DNA of 64,000 nt from Candidatus Parachristensenella avicola. Lineage in GTDB: Bacteria > Bacillota > Clostridia > Christensenellales > UMGS416. The DNA is taken from positions 1-64,000 of the forward strand of contig CAJFUN010000034.1 of assembly GCA_904420205.1 (NCBI GenBank). The letters are read 5' to 3'. This document shows positions 27,429 through 37,567 of this stretch, one piece after another (the first letter of the stretch is position 1; each line of letters opens with the position of its first letter). The notes beneath the pieces are model-generated. The model was not told the origin of the DNA. It saw only the letters and a program-made list of their open reading frames with translations, and made no database searches. A program made the position numbers and the translations under genes.

Positions 27429-27449
27429 CCTTCTCAATATTCAGTAGCC

Positions 27450-29345
27450 TTATCGCCGCCGCCCACGTCCGCTCCGACGATCTCTTGGGCTGCGGCTTCG
27501 AGAGTTGCCGCCCAACCTTGCGCGCTCCTGAGGGCGCAGATACTGGCTGCCCGCCGGGGGGACCAAGCACTTGCCGCCGAAACCGATCAAATCCTCGCGC
27601 CCTGCGCGATGTAGCGCCTCTCGCACAAGCTCGAAATTCTTGGGATTGCGATATTGCATCAGCGCCCGCTGCATCGCTTTTTCATGCATGCCTCGGGGAA
27701 CGTAGACCGGTTTCATCGTTAACGGATCCAGCCCAGTATAAAACATGCAGGTAGAAAGCGTGCCGGGCGTGGGATAGAAGTCCTGCACCTGCTCCGGCTG
27801 ATGATGGATATCCCGCAGATATTCAGCCAGCTCAATGGCGGCTTTCAAATCGCTTCCCGGATGGGAAGACATAAAGTAGGGCACCAGATATTGTCGCATG
27901 CCCTCTTCAATATTCGTCTGATAGTATTTCTCGACAAATCGATCATATACCGCCCTGGCGGGCTTACCCATCTGCCGGAGCACCTGAGCGCTCACATGCT
28001 CGGGCGCCACCTTCAGCTGCCCAGAGATGTGATGCTTGACAAGCTCCCGCATAAAGGTATCATCCGGATCTGCTATAACGTAGTCGAAGCGAATCCCTGA
28101 GCGGATAAACACCTTTTTTACCCCGGGGATGGCGCGGAGCTTACGCAAGAGCTGCACGTATTCCTTATGATCCACCACCAAGTTCTTACAGGGCGTCGGA
28201 AACATGCACCGCCGGTTTCTACACAATCCGTGGGTAAGCTGCTTATCGCAAGCGGGGCGCCGGAAATTAGCCGTGGGGCCGCCAACGTCATGAACATAAC
28301 CTTTAAAATCAGGCTCGCGTGTCATCGCCTGAACCTCGGCAATGACCGATTCATGGGAGCGCGACTGCGCGATACGCCCCTGATGGTAAGCCAAGGCGCA
28401 GAAGCTGCAGGCGCCGAAGCAGCCTCGGGTTGCCGTTACCGAAAACTTGACTTCCTCTAGGGCGGGTACGCCGCCGGCTTCGTCATAATCCGGATGCCAT
28501 TGACGGGTATACGGCAACCCATAAACGCGATCCATCTCCGCCTGGCTCAAGGGCATGTCCGGCTTGTTCTGGACGACGTATCGGCTGCCCTGCAGCTGGC
28601 ACAGCGTTTTGCCGACTACCGGATCCATTTGGCGGTATTGTTCGGCAAAAGCTTCTGCATATTTGCGCTTATCCTCCCCCACCTGGCGGGCGGAAGGCAG
28701 CTCAATTCCCACTGGCTCTTTGGAAAGATAGCAGGTCCCGGGGATATCCCGTATCTCGGAAACTGGAACGCCCTGAGCCAGACGGCGGCAGATCTCTGGT
28801 ACGCTCCTCTCCCCCATCCCATAACTGATCAGGTCCGCACCCGAATCGTCCAAAATTGAACGCCTGACGCGGTCGTCCCAATAATCATAATGGGCAAACC
28901 GCCGGAGCGACGGCTCAAGGCCGCCAATAATCAAGGGGATATCGCCATAGGCCTCTCGGATGCGGTTGGCGTAAACGATGGTATTCCTGTTGGGCCGGCA
29001 GCCCGTGCGCCCGCCCGGAGAATAAGCGTCCTTAGTCCGGGGCTTTTTGGCTGCCGTATAGTGGTTGACCATGGAATCAATGACGCCCGACGAAATTAAA
29101 AATCCATACCGCGGGCGGCCAAAACGCTTAAAATCTTCGCAGTCGCGCCAAGCGGGTTGGGCAAGTATGCATACCTTAAACCCTTCAGCTTCCAGCACCC
29201 GGGCAATAATCGCGTGGCCAAAGGAGGGATGATCCACATATGCATCTCCGCTGACCAGCACAAAATCCGGCCGTTCCCATCCCCGACTGGCCATATCCTG
29301 CCTGGATACCGGCAGGAAACGCTCTCGCAGTTTATTTTGTATCAT
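27450..29345 (-). CDS. YgiQ-family radical SAM protein
   Basis: 631 residues matching the YgiQ family of UPF0313 proteins. An N-terminal cobalamin-binding-like region opens with [19 protein letters not shown]. The radical SAM cluster motif is [12 protein letters not shown] (Cys-x3-Cys-x2-Cys). A C-terminal region contains the family block [14 protein letters not shown] and a low-complexity Arg/Ser-rich tail (the last 40 residues). The role is unknown; the family is found in most clostridia. The start lies at the family's usual position although no strong ribosome-binding site precedes it. Confidence 0.92.
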   Translation of the reverse strand: MIQNKLRERFLPVSRQDMASRGWERPDFVLVSGDAYVDHPSFGHAIIARVLEAEGFKVCILAQPAWRDCEDFKRFGRPRYGFLISSGVIDSMVNHYTAAKKPRTKDAYSPGGRTGCRPNRNTIVYANRIREAYGDIPLIIGGLEPSLRRFAHYDYWDDRVRRSILDDSGADLISYGMGERSVPEICRRLAQGVPVSEIRDIPGTCYLSKEPVGIELPSARQVGEDKRKYAEAFAEQYRQMDPVVGKTLCQLQGSRYVVQNKPDMPLSQAEMDRVYGLPYTRQWHPDYDEAGGVPALEEVKFSVTATRGCFGACSFCALAYHQGRIAQSRSHESVIAEVQAMTREPDFKGYVHDVGGPTANFRRPACDKQLTHGLCRNRRCMFPTPCKNLVVDHKEYVQLLRKLRAIPGVKKVFIRSGIRFDYVIADPDDTFMRELVKHHISGQLKVAPEHVSAQVLRQMGKPARAVYDRFVEKYYQTNIEEGMRQYLVPYFMSSHPGSDLKAAIELAEYLRDIHHQPEQVQDFYPTPGTLSTCMFYTGLDPLTMKPVYVPRGMHEKAMQRALMQYRNPKNFELVREALHRAGREDLIGFGGKCLVPPAGSQYLRPQERARLGGNSRSRSPRDRRSGRGRRR

Positions 29346-29446
29346 TTAGCGTTACCGTTTCTTTCTATCTTTTGCATTTGGCGATTTAAGCACGCCGAAA
29401 TATTTTCTATTCTATCATGTCTTTGGGCGAAATACCATGGCGGCGC

Positions 29447-29475
29447 TTGCATGAATCGCTTTCTGTGCCTATAAT
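29447..29475 (+). promoter_or_regulatory. Promoter of the LCP gene
   Basis: -35 TTGCAT (29447-29452), a 17-bp spacer and a perfect -10 TATAAT (29470-29475), 80 bases before the start codon. Confidence 0.8.
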
Positions 29476-29554
29476 AAGAGCAAAATTATGCGAACGAACC
29501 TTTTCGCTCATCTTTCGTCTATAGAATATACCGATTGTATGAAGGGATAAATGT

Positions 29555-30595
29555 ATGGCACATATGATGGTTCAGCCGCGCCCCCGGCGCGCGCTCAAAA
29601 CGTTTTTGACGATCTTGTTGGTTATTTTGCTGCTACTTTTGGCTTGCGCCGGCTTCTTTGTGGTTAAGGCGCTCATTCGTCCGACCTCCGCTTTTTCCTC
29701 TACTGTGCCCATCCTGCCTGATGCGGACGGCAATACCGACGACCCTGAAGCGGATCAGCTGAAAGCGCTGGAGCAAAAGGGCTATGTCTATAACGACGAT
29801 ATCGTCAACATTTTGCTGTTAGGCCTGGATTCCAATGCCGCACGTGAGGCGGATCATGCCGGTTGGCGTTCAGACGTGATGATTATCGCCGCCGTCAACA
29901 CGAAGACAAAGGATATTAAGCTGATATCCATCCCGCGCGATACTTATACGCAGGTCAATAAGATCGACGCGGACGGGCGGATTACCTCTACGCAGAACAA
30001 CAAAATCAACGCGGCCTTTGCCTTTGGCGGCGGGCCCAGCAAATATTCCTATCCCAATGCCGTAGCGGCTGTTCGCCATCTGATGAAGGGGATCCCTATC
30101 CACGGCTATGCCGGCGTGGACATGGACGGCTTTTCTGACTTAATCGACGCCATGGGCGGAGTGACTTTGGAGATTACCGACGATATGACCAAACGCGATC
30201 CGGACTTTCCCGCCAAAGGTACGACGGCCACACTCAATGGCACGCAGGCTTTGGAATATGTCCGTGAGCGCTATACCACCGCCGGGGGCGATACTGGCCG
30301 CTCGCGCCGCCAGCGGGAGCTGCTTACCGCCATCCTGGCTGCTGGGCAAAAGCAAGGGATGGTCGCCTTTGCAACCAAATGCCTGGCGACCATGTCCGAC
30401 GATGTGACGACTTCCCTTACCTTTGATCAGGTGATTACGTTGGCGACCATTGCCGGAGGAACTGACCTCTCCGCGTTGGAATCCATCACGCTGGACGGCG
30501 AAAATGGCCGCAGCGAAAGTAATGCCAGCATTTTTAAAGTTAATGAAGACAAGTTAGAAGCGCTGATTCTGGACGTTTGGATGGTGGAAAAATAG
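29555..30595 (+). CDS. LytR-CpsA-Psr (LCP) family cell-wall glycopolymer ligase
   Basis: 346 residues. A basic N-terminus (RPRRALK), one membrane helix (about 14-38) and an extracellular LCP domain (about 78-300). Family motifs: NILLLGLDSN, RSDVMIIAAVN, ISIPRDTYTQV (Arg and Asp contact pyrophosphate) and VRERYTTAGGDTGRSRRQRE. LCP proteins transfer teichoic acids or capsule polymers from lipid carriers to peptidoglycan. A single gene with its own promoter and terminator. It has no C-terminal LytR_C domain. Confidence 0.93.
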   Translation: MAHMMVQPRPRRALKTFLTILLVILLLLLACAGFFVVKALIRPTSAFSSTVPILPDADGNTDDPEADQLKALEQKGYVYNDDIVNILLLGLDSNAAREADHAGWRSDVMIIAAVNTKTKDIKLISIPRDTYTQVNKIDADGRITSTQNNKINAAFAFGGGPSKYSYPNAVAAVRHLMKGIPIHGYAGVDMDGFSDLIDAMGGVTLEITDDMTKRDPDFPAKGTTATLNGTQALEYVRERYTTAGGDTGRSRRQRELLTAILAAGQKQGMVAFATKCLATMSDDVTTSLTFDQVITLATIAGGTDLSALESITLDGENGRSESNASIFKVNEDKLEALILDVWMVEK

Positions 30596-30627
30596 CGAAA
30601 CAGCGGTAAGCCGCCTGCAATAGCGTG

Positions 30628-30660
30628 CGCCTGCAGTCTAAAGGGCTGCAGGCGTTTTTT
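30628..30660 (+). terminator. Rho-independent terminator
   Basis: The stem CGCCTGCAG/CTGCAGGCG with a 9-base loop is followed by TTTTTT, 32 bases after the LCP gene. Confidence 0.85.
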
Positions 30661-30850
30661 GCTCATTTTGGCCTTTCTTCATGTTATGTTGCCACGCGAT
30701 AAAAGGCTTGGGGCGAACCTTCAGCAGCGTTTAACCGGATTGCGCCGCCCCTGGATTTTTGCCGGGTTCGATGCTATACTTTGGAGGAAAATATAAAAGC
30801 GTCGGTACAATCTCGCCGCGCTTATTCCGATAAGTAAGGAGAAGGACGGC

Positions 30851-31378
30851 ATGCCAAAGATTGTATGCAGGTCTTTGGGGCTATTAACGGCGCTGATCCT
30901 GATGCTTGGAACCGCTGGATGCAGCGGGCGGCCGATCGAAACATCAGGCGGCCAGCAAAGGGACGAGGCCTCATCGAACTGGGAATCGCAGCTTCGGGAG
31001 GAGAGCTTATCCGGAAGCACGGATCTAGAAAAGGCGCTTTGTTCGTCCGTCTCGCTGAAGGTGGATCGAGTAGGAACGGATACGCTGGAGATTACCGTAT
31101 CCGCCCCGAATATTTCAGCGGGACTGACACAATGGATGGATCAGATTCCGGAAGAAGATTTCACCGAAGCAGCGTTGAACGGGCAGATTCTGCATCTGCT
31201 CGATGTGACGGCGCCGACGAGTACGAAAGTCAGTCTGCCCTATACCATCGGAGATGACGGCGCGCGGCAGATTGTCTATACGGATGCTTATATTCAGCTC
31301 ATCAGCTGTGGTTTAAAGGAATTTTACGACAATATGATGGCCCATGGAGCCGAGCAACTGGAAGGAGGCGAGTCATAA
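30851..31378 (+). CDS. Secreted lipoprotein
   Basis: 175 residues. A hydrophobic leader ends in the lipobox LGTAGC (Cys24), followed by a Gly/Ser-rich tether. The rest is a beta-rich soluble domain that I do not recognise. The stop codon overlaps the next ATG by one base (TAATG), so it is coupled to the large secreted protein. It is probably an extracellular partner of that protein. AAGGAGAAGGACGGC precedes the ATG. Confidence 0.75.
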   Translation: MPKIVCRSLGLLTALILMLGTAGCSGRPIETSGGQQRDEASSNWESQLREESLSGSTDLEKALCSSVSLKVDRVGTDTLEITVSAPNISAGLTQWMDQIPEEDFTEAALNGQILHLLDVTAPTSTKVSLPYTIGDDGARQIVYTDAYIQLISCGLKEFYDNMMAHGAEQLEGGES

Positions 31379-34218
31379 TGCGTAAAGGATTGTCCTGGCT
31401 GCTATGCGCTGCACTGCTTTTAGCGCTTATGCCGGTAAAAGCGCTGGCCCAGCCGGAGCCCAGCTTTATTCGCATTGAAATCTGCCAAACCGAAAAAGCA
31501 CCGTATACGGTAATCGCCTCAGGGTCAGATCTTCTTTTTTCCGGAGAAGATCTTGCGGCGCTGAGCGGATATGAATATCGTTGTGACGGGGAGAATGCCG
31601 TCTTTACCCGCGGCTGTAAAACGATTCGGGTGGATCTAGGGGACAACAAGCTGTTCCCCATGGAGGATCTTTCTCTATTGAGCAGCGTTGATTTGACGGA
31701 GCCGGTTGTGCAGTCCGGTAAGCGGTATTATTTTTCCGGCTCGCAGCTGCTGCCTTGGCTGAACGTTACCTGCTTTGCCGAGGACGGCGTGCTCTATGTG
31801 GTGGCTGATGCCGTTTCACTATGGGACTTTGCTGAGGAATTCGACCCTGATCAATTCGCTTTTGATTTTGAAGAGGTCTGCAGTGAGCTGGGCGCCAGCA
31901 GCAAGTGGTTGAAGGCGGCGGCATATGCCCGAAACAACGGTCTGGGCTTTGTGACCGATCTTGTGCCTGTATCGCTGGATTTCAGCTATGGCACCTACAA
32001 AGACTATTTTGACATTCTGGATGAACTATTTCAAAATAAAGAAAGTTCGGTTTACGCCTATGATGAGCTGATCGAGGGCAGTGAACGCGTTCAATCCAGT
32101 TTCGACATGATCGAAGTGCTGGACGAACTGGAGAATCTCCCCGACGAACTGCAAACGCTGGTCTATTTCAACAAGGCGCTGTCCGGGATGGGCAAAGCGG
32201 CCGACTATGCGGTGTATTATGATACGTTCCAGCAGGATAACGAGCAAAAGCTGGCCATGATGGAAGCTATCACTTTGAACCGTGCGGCTTATCAGTATCC
32301 AGAGGCGCTGGTATCCGCCGCCATGGATATCAAAGATTCTTATCGAAACCTATGGGACGGCCTTGTCACGAGGTTCTTGCAGGACCTAACCGAGAGCTCC
32401 ATCGATCTATTAACTACGGGAATCGCCCAAGGAAAAATGGCGGAATACGCGCTAACAGCACTTGGCATGTATAAAGCCTTCACGCCCGATTGGGCTCAGG
32501 GCGTTGACCGCGCGCCCAAATATGAGGCTATCGCAGCCGCTGCCCGTGACGTATATGAAGAAAACTTCGGCGGAAGCCATACCTATACCATTCAGCTGCA
32601 GCGCTGCCATGCCATGCTTTACCTCTATGCTTGCGAACAGAATTACCGGACGATGGCCGACTACGCAAGGGAAAAGGATAAGGCCGACAAAGCGGAGCAA
32701 TATGAACAGATCGCTGAGGAGGCGTTAAAATGGCAAGGACGCTTCCTGGCCAGCGCGCCGGCAGAGATCAATGATTCCCATGAATACGGTGACGGCCATA
32801 TGAAGGAAGACTATACCCAGGCCCTCTTATCCGATTTTGCTACGCTGCATAAGATCACTTCCCCGACCAGCCGCCTGGCCGGCGTGGAATATGCTATGCT
32901 TTTGTCCGCGCTGCTCGAACAGCCCTGCGACAGCCTGGAGTGGCTGCTGAACGATGCGGACGGCGACGGTGCGCAGGAACTCTTAATCTCAGTAAAATCC
33001 ACCGGCGGCATCAGCCAGCTGATCGCAGATGCCGACAGCGGACGGCTGTGGAGTTACGCCGCCACAGGCGTGGCCGGATCCAGTGAATTCTGCCAATTGG
33101 ATGGTGAAACAGCCATTTTCTTCCATGACAGCTATTCAACACTGGGCACACAGCTAAGCACCTACAGCCGGTGGAACGGACTGAAATGGGAACCAGCCTG
33201 TGTGCTTAATGGCAGCTCCACGCAGGACAGCCAGGGGCAGGATCAATTCAGCGGTGAAAGCGTCTGGTATGGTGAAACGATCTCTTATGAAGATTATTTG
33301 GCCAAGGAAGCGCAAGTAGTGCACCCTGTGCAGCTTGACAGTCCGGATCTCACCAATTTGACCCTTGCAGGAGACGGCACTGCACTCCTGGACGAATTGA
33401 CCGAATATCTAGCTGCCCGTCCGGGCTATCTAGGATGCGAGCAGGCAGACCTGGATGGCGACGGTCAGAATGAAACGCTATACTTCCTCGAAGGCGCTTC
33501 CAACCTTTGGTTTAGTCAGATGCAGGTTGCCAATGCTTGGGGAAGCGAGCCCTATCTGGACTATACAGACGAGCGGCTTACAATATTGGTGGCGCGCCCA
33601 ACCCAGGAAAACCTTACCGTGCGCACTGCGCGGTTGGAGAACGGCACATATGCAATCGAAAACGGCCAGCTGTCCATTGACGGCGTCCTTTATCCATATC
33701 AGGCTTCCGGAGCGCCCTTTGCCGAACAATCCAGCAATCCGGGCATACCCCTGATGGGACTGATGGGGATGACTTATGAGCAGGTTGCGCAAACAGCCGA
33801 ACTGGAGCCGCTGGGCGCGGATACGGCCCTTTGCCGTTTAGGCGAAACTGAAGTTCACCTATCCTTCTCCCCCTCTGCCGGAGGAAGCACGCCCGATGCC
33901 AACAGCATCGTGCTCTCGGTTTATTGCTTAGGCGCGGCTTTGCCAGAGGGAACCGCCATCACAACGAATACTTGCGTAGGGCAAACTGCCGGCGAGCTCC
34001 GGCAGCTGCTGCAGCCCGCCACCGAGTGGCCGCCTATTTCCAGCCTAGAGGGGGGCGCCTATGGCGTGTCCTTTCTCTACCGAGATACAGCCACCGACAT
34101 GATATATCGCATAACCCTCTACTTGGACGGCGCTCAGGATACCGCCCGCTGCATATCGGTAGACATCGCCCAAAACTATGGCATCACCGACGAGGAGGCG
34201 GCCCAGCTGGCCGGATAA
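31378..34218 (+). CDS. Large secreted protein with calcium-loop motifs
   Basis: 946 residues. A signal peptide (about 1-24, ending in ALA) is followed by a beta-rich stretch resembling the copper amine oxidase-like N-terminal (stalk) domain (about 30-150). A long helical region spans about 155-470. Two short acidic loops follow, NDADGDGAQELL (about 523) and ADLDGDGQNETL (about 696), each of the EF-hand/dockerin-loop type that binds calcium and often sits in FG-GAP-like repeats. The C-terminus is beta-rich with a final helical segment. No catalytic domain was recognised. It is coupled to the lipoprotein gene and is followed 42 bases later by a glycoside hydrolase. Confidence 0.75.
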   Translation: MRKGLSWLLCAALLLALMPVKALAQPEPSFIRIEICQTEKAPYTVIASGSDLLFSGEDLAALSGYEYRCDGENAVFTRGCKTIRVDLGDNKLFPMEDLSLLSSVDLTEPVVQSGKRYYFSGSQLLPWLNVTCFAEDGVLYVVADAVSLWDFAEEFDPDQFAFDFEEVCSELGASSKWLKAAAYARNNGLGFVTDLVPVSLDFSYGTYKDYFDILDELFQNKESSVYAYDELIEGSERVQSSFDMIEVLDELENLPDELQTLVYFNKALSGMGKAADYAVYYDTFQQDNEQKLAMMEAITLNRAAYQYPEALVSAAMDIKDSYRNLWDGLVTRFLQDLTESSIDLLTTGIAQGKMAEYALTALGMYKAFTPDWAQGVDRAPKYEAIAAAARDVYEENFGGSHTYTIQLQRCHAMLYLYACEQNYRTMADYAREKDKADKAEQYEQIAEEALKWQGRFLASAPAEINDSHEYGDGHMKEDYTQALLSDFATLHKITSPTSRLAGVEYAMLLSALLEQPCDSLEWLLNDADGDGAQELLISVKSTGGISQLIADADSGRLWSYAATGVAGSSEFCQLDGETAIFFHDSYSTLGTQLSTYSRWNGLKWEPACVLNGSSTQDSQGQDQFSGESVWYGETISYEDYLAKEAQVVHPVQLDSPDLTNLTLAGDGTALLDELTEYLAARPGYLGCEQADLDGDGQNETLYFLEGASNLWFSQMQVANAWGSEPYLDYTDERLTILVARPTQENLTVRTARLENGTYAIENGQLSIDGVLYPYQASGAPFAEQSSNPGIPLMGLMGMTYEQVAQTAELEPLGADTALCRLGETEVHLSFSPSAGGSTPDANSIVLSVYCLGAALPEGTAITTNTCVGQTAGELRQLLQPATEWPPISSLEGGAYGVSFLYRDTATDMIYRITLYLDGAQDTARCISVDIAQNYGITDEEAAQLAG

Positions 34219-34260
34219 CTCCTTCAAACCCCAAACGACCATGATGGAAAGGATGAATGT

Positions 34261-37200
34261 ATGCTTTATCCTAAGAATCAAGCGGCCCAGCTCCACGATG
34301 AACTTTTCCGTAACCCTACTAGCGAGTACCGGGGCACGCCCTTCTGGGCCTGGAATGGCAAACTCTCGCGGGAAGAATTATACCGTCAAATCCAAATTTT
34401 CAAGCAAATGGGCCTTGGAGGCTTCCATATGCATGTGCGCACAGGCATGGATACGCCTTATATGAGCCAAGAATTCATGGATTTTATCCGTTTTTGCATT
34501 GAAACGGCCCAGCAGGAGGACATGCTGGCATGGCTCTATGACGAGGATCGTTGGCCTTCCGGCACTGCAGGGGGCCGCGTGACGGATGGAAAGCCGGAAA
34601 ACGCTCGAAAGACCCTGCTATTGACCGTACAACCCTATCAGCCCGACCGGCCGCACCGCAGTGTAAAGCCAGAGCCGGGGCGTGGTCAGGAGTCCATGCG
34701 TCAGGATAACGGCGTTTTACTGGCCGCTTATGATATCACGCTGAACGAAGATGGAACGCTGGCTCAAGGGCGGCGAATTGAACCGGATGCGCCGGCAAGC
34801 GGGACCAAGTGGTATGCCTATATGGAATATGCTGCCGACGATCCTTGGTTCAATAATCATCCCTATGTGGATACGCTCCGCCCGGAAGCGATCGAAGAAT
34901 TTATCCAAGATACCCACGAAGTCTATGCCCAGCACATCGGGGAGTTCTTCGGCGGCATTGTGCCGGCTATCTTTACTGATGAGCCCCAATTCACCCCTAA
35001 AGAAGCGCTGAGCTTTGCGCAGGAAGAAAAAGATCTGTTTTTACCTTGGACCGATAGGCTGCCCGCGCTCTATGAGCAAGCCTATCACGAAGATCTTTTG
35101 GATCGCATTCCGGAGCTGCTTTGGGAGCTGCCAGATGGCCGCCTCTCCTCCGCCCGCTGGCGTTTTCAGAACCTGGTGGCCGATCTATTCGTAGCCGCCT
35201 ATTGCCGCCAGATCGGCAATTGGTGCAGCTGCCACGGCCTAGGGCTGACCGGCCATGTGATGGGCGAACCTACCTTGGCCAGCCAGACCCAGGCTGTAGG
35301 CGACGCCATGCGCTGCTACCGATCCTTCAGCATTCCCGGTATCGACATGCTCTGCGATTTCCATGAATATACCACTGCCAAGCAAACCCAGTCCATCGTC
35401 CGCCAGACAGGCGCAGAAGGGATGCTGTCCGAACTATATGGCGTGACTGGATGGGATTATGATTTCCGCGGCTACAAGCTTCAAGGCGATTGGCAGGCGG
35501 CGCTGGGCGTAACGGTACGAGTACCCCACCTAGCCTGGATGACGATGAAAGGCGAAGCAAAGCGGGACTATCCGGCTTCCATTAATTATCAGTCTCCCTG
35601 GTGGGATCAATTCGCCATGATAGAAAATCATTTTGCCCGGCTGAATACGGCGCTGACAAGGGGGACGGCCGTCGTCCGTGTGGCGGTCGTTCACCCCATT
35701 GAAAGCTATTGGCTCTATTGGGGGCCTTCCGATCAAACGGCGGCGTCTCGGAGCCAGATGGAGCAGCAGTTCAGCCACTTGGCCGAAACCTTGCTCTTCG
35801 GCGGAATCGATTTCGACTATCTCTGCGAAGCGGAACTTCCGCATTTGTGCGAAACCGGCGGATACCCGCTCCAAGTGGGAAAAATGGCCTATGAAACCGT
35901 GCTGATTCCGCCGGTACGCACGTTGCGTGCAAGTACGATCCAGCTTCTCGAGGCTTTTCAGCGGGCCGGTGGGCGTCTGATTTTCCTCGGAGATTGCCCG
36001 GATTATGTGGATGCGGAGCCTTCCGATGCTGCGCAGAATCTGTATCAAAGCGCCCATTCCATTGCCTTTGATGCTACGTCCATCCTTTCCGCCTTGGAAA
36101 AGGAACGTTTCCTCGACATCCGCCAGCCTGACGGCCGTCGATCCGACCGGTTGCTCCACCAGCTGCGCCGGGATGGCGATTGTCTCTGGCTCTTTATTTG
36201 CAATGGTAAAAATCCCGATTCTCCTGATGTTGACCCCGCTCCACAGCTGCGCTTTACGCTGAAGGGCGAATACATCTTAACGCTTTATGATACCATGACC
36301 GGGGCCATTACCCCCCTACCCGCGCAGTACGGAAAACAACAGACATCCTTTGTGCGGACTTGGCATATGCATGACAGCCTTCTTCTTCGCTTGGAGCCAG
36401 GGCGGAATCCTGCCGAGATCCCCGGCCCAATCGTCGCGGTAAGGCAACCGGATATGCGTTTTGGGCTCACGCCTGTTACCTTGGAAGAACCGAATATGCT
36501 GTTGCTGGATATGGCGGAATATGCTTTCAACGCAGGCGCATTTTATTCTGAGGATGAGCTGTTGCGCATTGATAATACCGTACGCCGTCAGCTAGGCATC
36601 CCCCTTCGGCGCAAGGAGGTCGTGCAGCCCTACCTGGTAGCGCCTGAAGCGCCCCAGGACCGGCTGACCTTGCGTTTCCGTATCCCAAGCAAAATTCGCA
36701 TTCAGGGGCTAAAGCTGGGCATGGAGGAGCCGCAGAACGCGCGGATTACGCTCAACGGTCAAGATGTTCCCCCCATACCTGATGGATGGTACGTGGATCG
36801 ATGCATTCAAACCCTCCCCCTACCGCCATTTAAGGCCGGGGAAAATCTATTGCTTATCGAGGTCCCGATCGGCCGGCGTACGAACCTGGAAGCGTTCTAT
36901 CTGCTGGGGGAGTTTGGCGTGACGGTCAATGGGACTCAAAAAACGCTTTCCGCGCCGGTGCGCACCCTGGGTTGGGGCGATATCGTTAGTCAGGGATTGC
37001 CCTTCTATACGGGCAATTTGCTCTATCATTTGAAGGTACGTACGGAGGCCAATTCTTTCATTGTGCGGATACCGCAATACCGGGGCGGTTTGATCAAGGT
37101 TTTTGTGGACGGCAAGGATGTCGGGAATATCGCCTTTTCGCCTTATGAATTGTCTATCCAGGCGCCTGCGGGAGAGCACCGTGTGGATATCCGGCTCTAT

Positions 37201-37428
37201 GGCACCCGGCAGAACGGCTTTGCGCAGCTTCATCATACCCAGGGCGTCTATTTTTACCAAAGTCCTAATTCCTGGCGTAGCGCCGGGGATCTGTGGAGCT
37301 ATGAATACCGCTTTAAGCCGGCCGGCATTCTGAAATCACCAGAATTGTATGGAGCTGTTTTCCTCAATGACGATGGCAGCTGCCGAAAATCCGCTATTGT
37401 CCAAGAGCATATGACTGATCGGAGTTAG
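34261..37428 (+). CDS. Large glycoside hydrolase (GH106/rhamnosidase-like)
   Basis: 1055 residues. The opening PFWAWNGKLSREEL, the GLGGFHMHVRTGMDTPY block and WLYDEDRWPSG match the barrel domain of the family annotated as glycosyl hydrolase or alpha-L-rhamnosidase (GH106-like). Acidic residues of IFTDEPQF (about residue 239) are candidate catalytic groups. Beta-sandwich domains with a carbohydrate-binding look fill the last third (ITLNGQDVP, FVDGKDVGNIAFSPYE). No signal peptide is present, so it acts inside the cell on imported oligosaccharides. GGAAAGGATGAATGT precedes the ATG, weakly. Substrate is not proven. Confidence 0.82.
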   Translation: MLYPKNQAAQLHDELFRNPTSEYRGTPFWAWNGKLSREELYRQIQIFKQMGLGGFHMHVRTGMDTPYMSQEFMDFIRFCIETAQQEDMLAWLYDEDRWPSGTAGGRVTDGKPENARKTLLLTVQPYQPDRPHRSVKPEPGRGQESMRQDNGVLLAAYDITLNEDGTLAQGRRIEPDAPASGTKWYAYMEYAADDPWFNNHPYVDTLRPEAIEEFIQDTHEVYAQHIGEFFGGIVPAIFTDEPQFTPKEALSFAQEEKDLFLPWTDRLPALYEQAYHEDLLDRIPELLWELPDGRLSSARWRFQNLVADLFVAAYCRQIGNWCSCHGLGLTGHVMGEPTLASQTQAVGDAMRCYRSFSIPGIDMLCDFHEYTTAKQTQSIVRQTGAEGMLSELYGVTGWDYDFRGYKLQGDWQAALGVTVRVPHLAWMTMKGEAKRDYPASINYQSPWWDQFAMIENHFARLNTALTRGTAVVRVAVVHPIESYWLYWGPSDQTAASRSQMEQQFSHLAETLLFGGIDFDYLCEAELPHLCETGGYPLQVGKMAYETVLIPPVRTLRASTIQLLEAFQRAGGRLIFLGDCPDYVDAEPSDAAQNLYQSAHSIAFDATSILSALEKERFLDIRQPDGRRSDRLLHQLRRDGDCLWLFICNGKNPDSPDVDPAPQLRFTLKGEYILTLYDTMTGAITPLPAQYGKQQTSFVRTWHMHDSLLLRLEPGRNPAEIPGPIVAVRQPDMRFGLTPVTLEEPNMLLLDMAEYAFNAGAFYSEDELLRIDNTVRRQLGIPLRRKEVVQPYLVAPEAPQDRLTLRFRIPSKIRIQGLKLGMEEPQNARITLNGQDVPPIPDGWYVDRCIQTLPLPPFKAGENLLLIEVPIGRRTNLEAFYLLGEFGVTVNGTQKTLSAPVRTLGWGDIVSQGLPFYTGNLLYHLKVRTEANSFIVRIPQYRGGLIKVFVDGKDVGNIAFSPYELSIQAPAGEHRVDIRLYGTRQNGFAQLHHTQGVYFYQSPNSWRSAGDLWSYEYRFKPAGILKSPELYGAVFLNDDGSCRKSAIVQEHMTDRS

Positions 37429-37467
37429 CCGGTCGATATACGGCGTGAATCGCCTCAAATAAAGGAT

Positions 37468-37502
37468 AGCCCGCCACGATAAGAAGTGGCGGGCTTCTCT
37501 TA
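37468..37502. terminator. Terminator between converging genes
   Basis: The perfect 10-bp stem AGCCCGCCAC/GTGGCGGGCT with an 8-base loop is followed by TCTCTTATT on the plus strand, after the glycoside hydrolase gene. Confidence 0.75.
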
Positions 37503-37567
37503 TTGATCTGTACAAATCATCTTCCGTAGTATGGTTATCTGTCCAATCGTGCTTGAACTCTTGCCTA

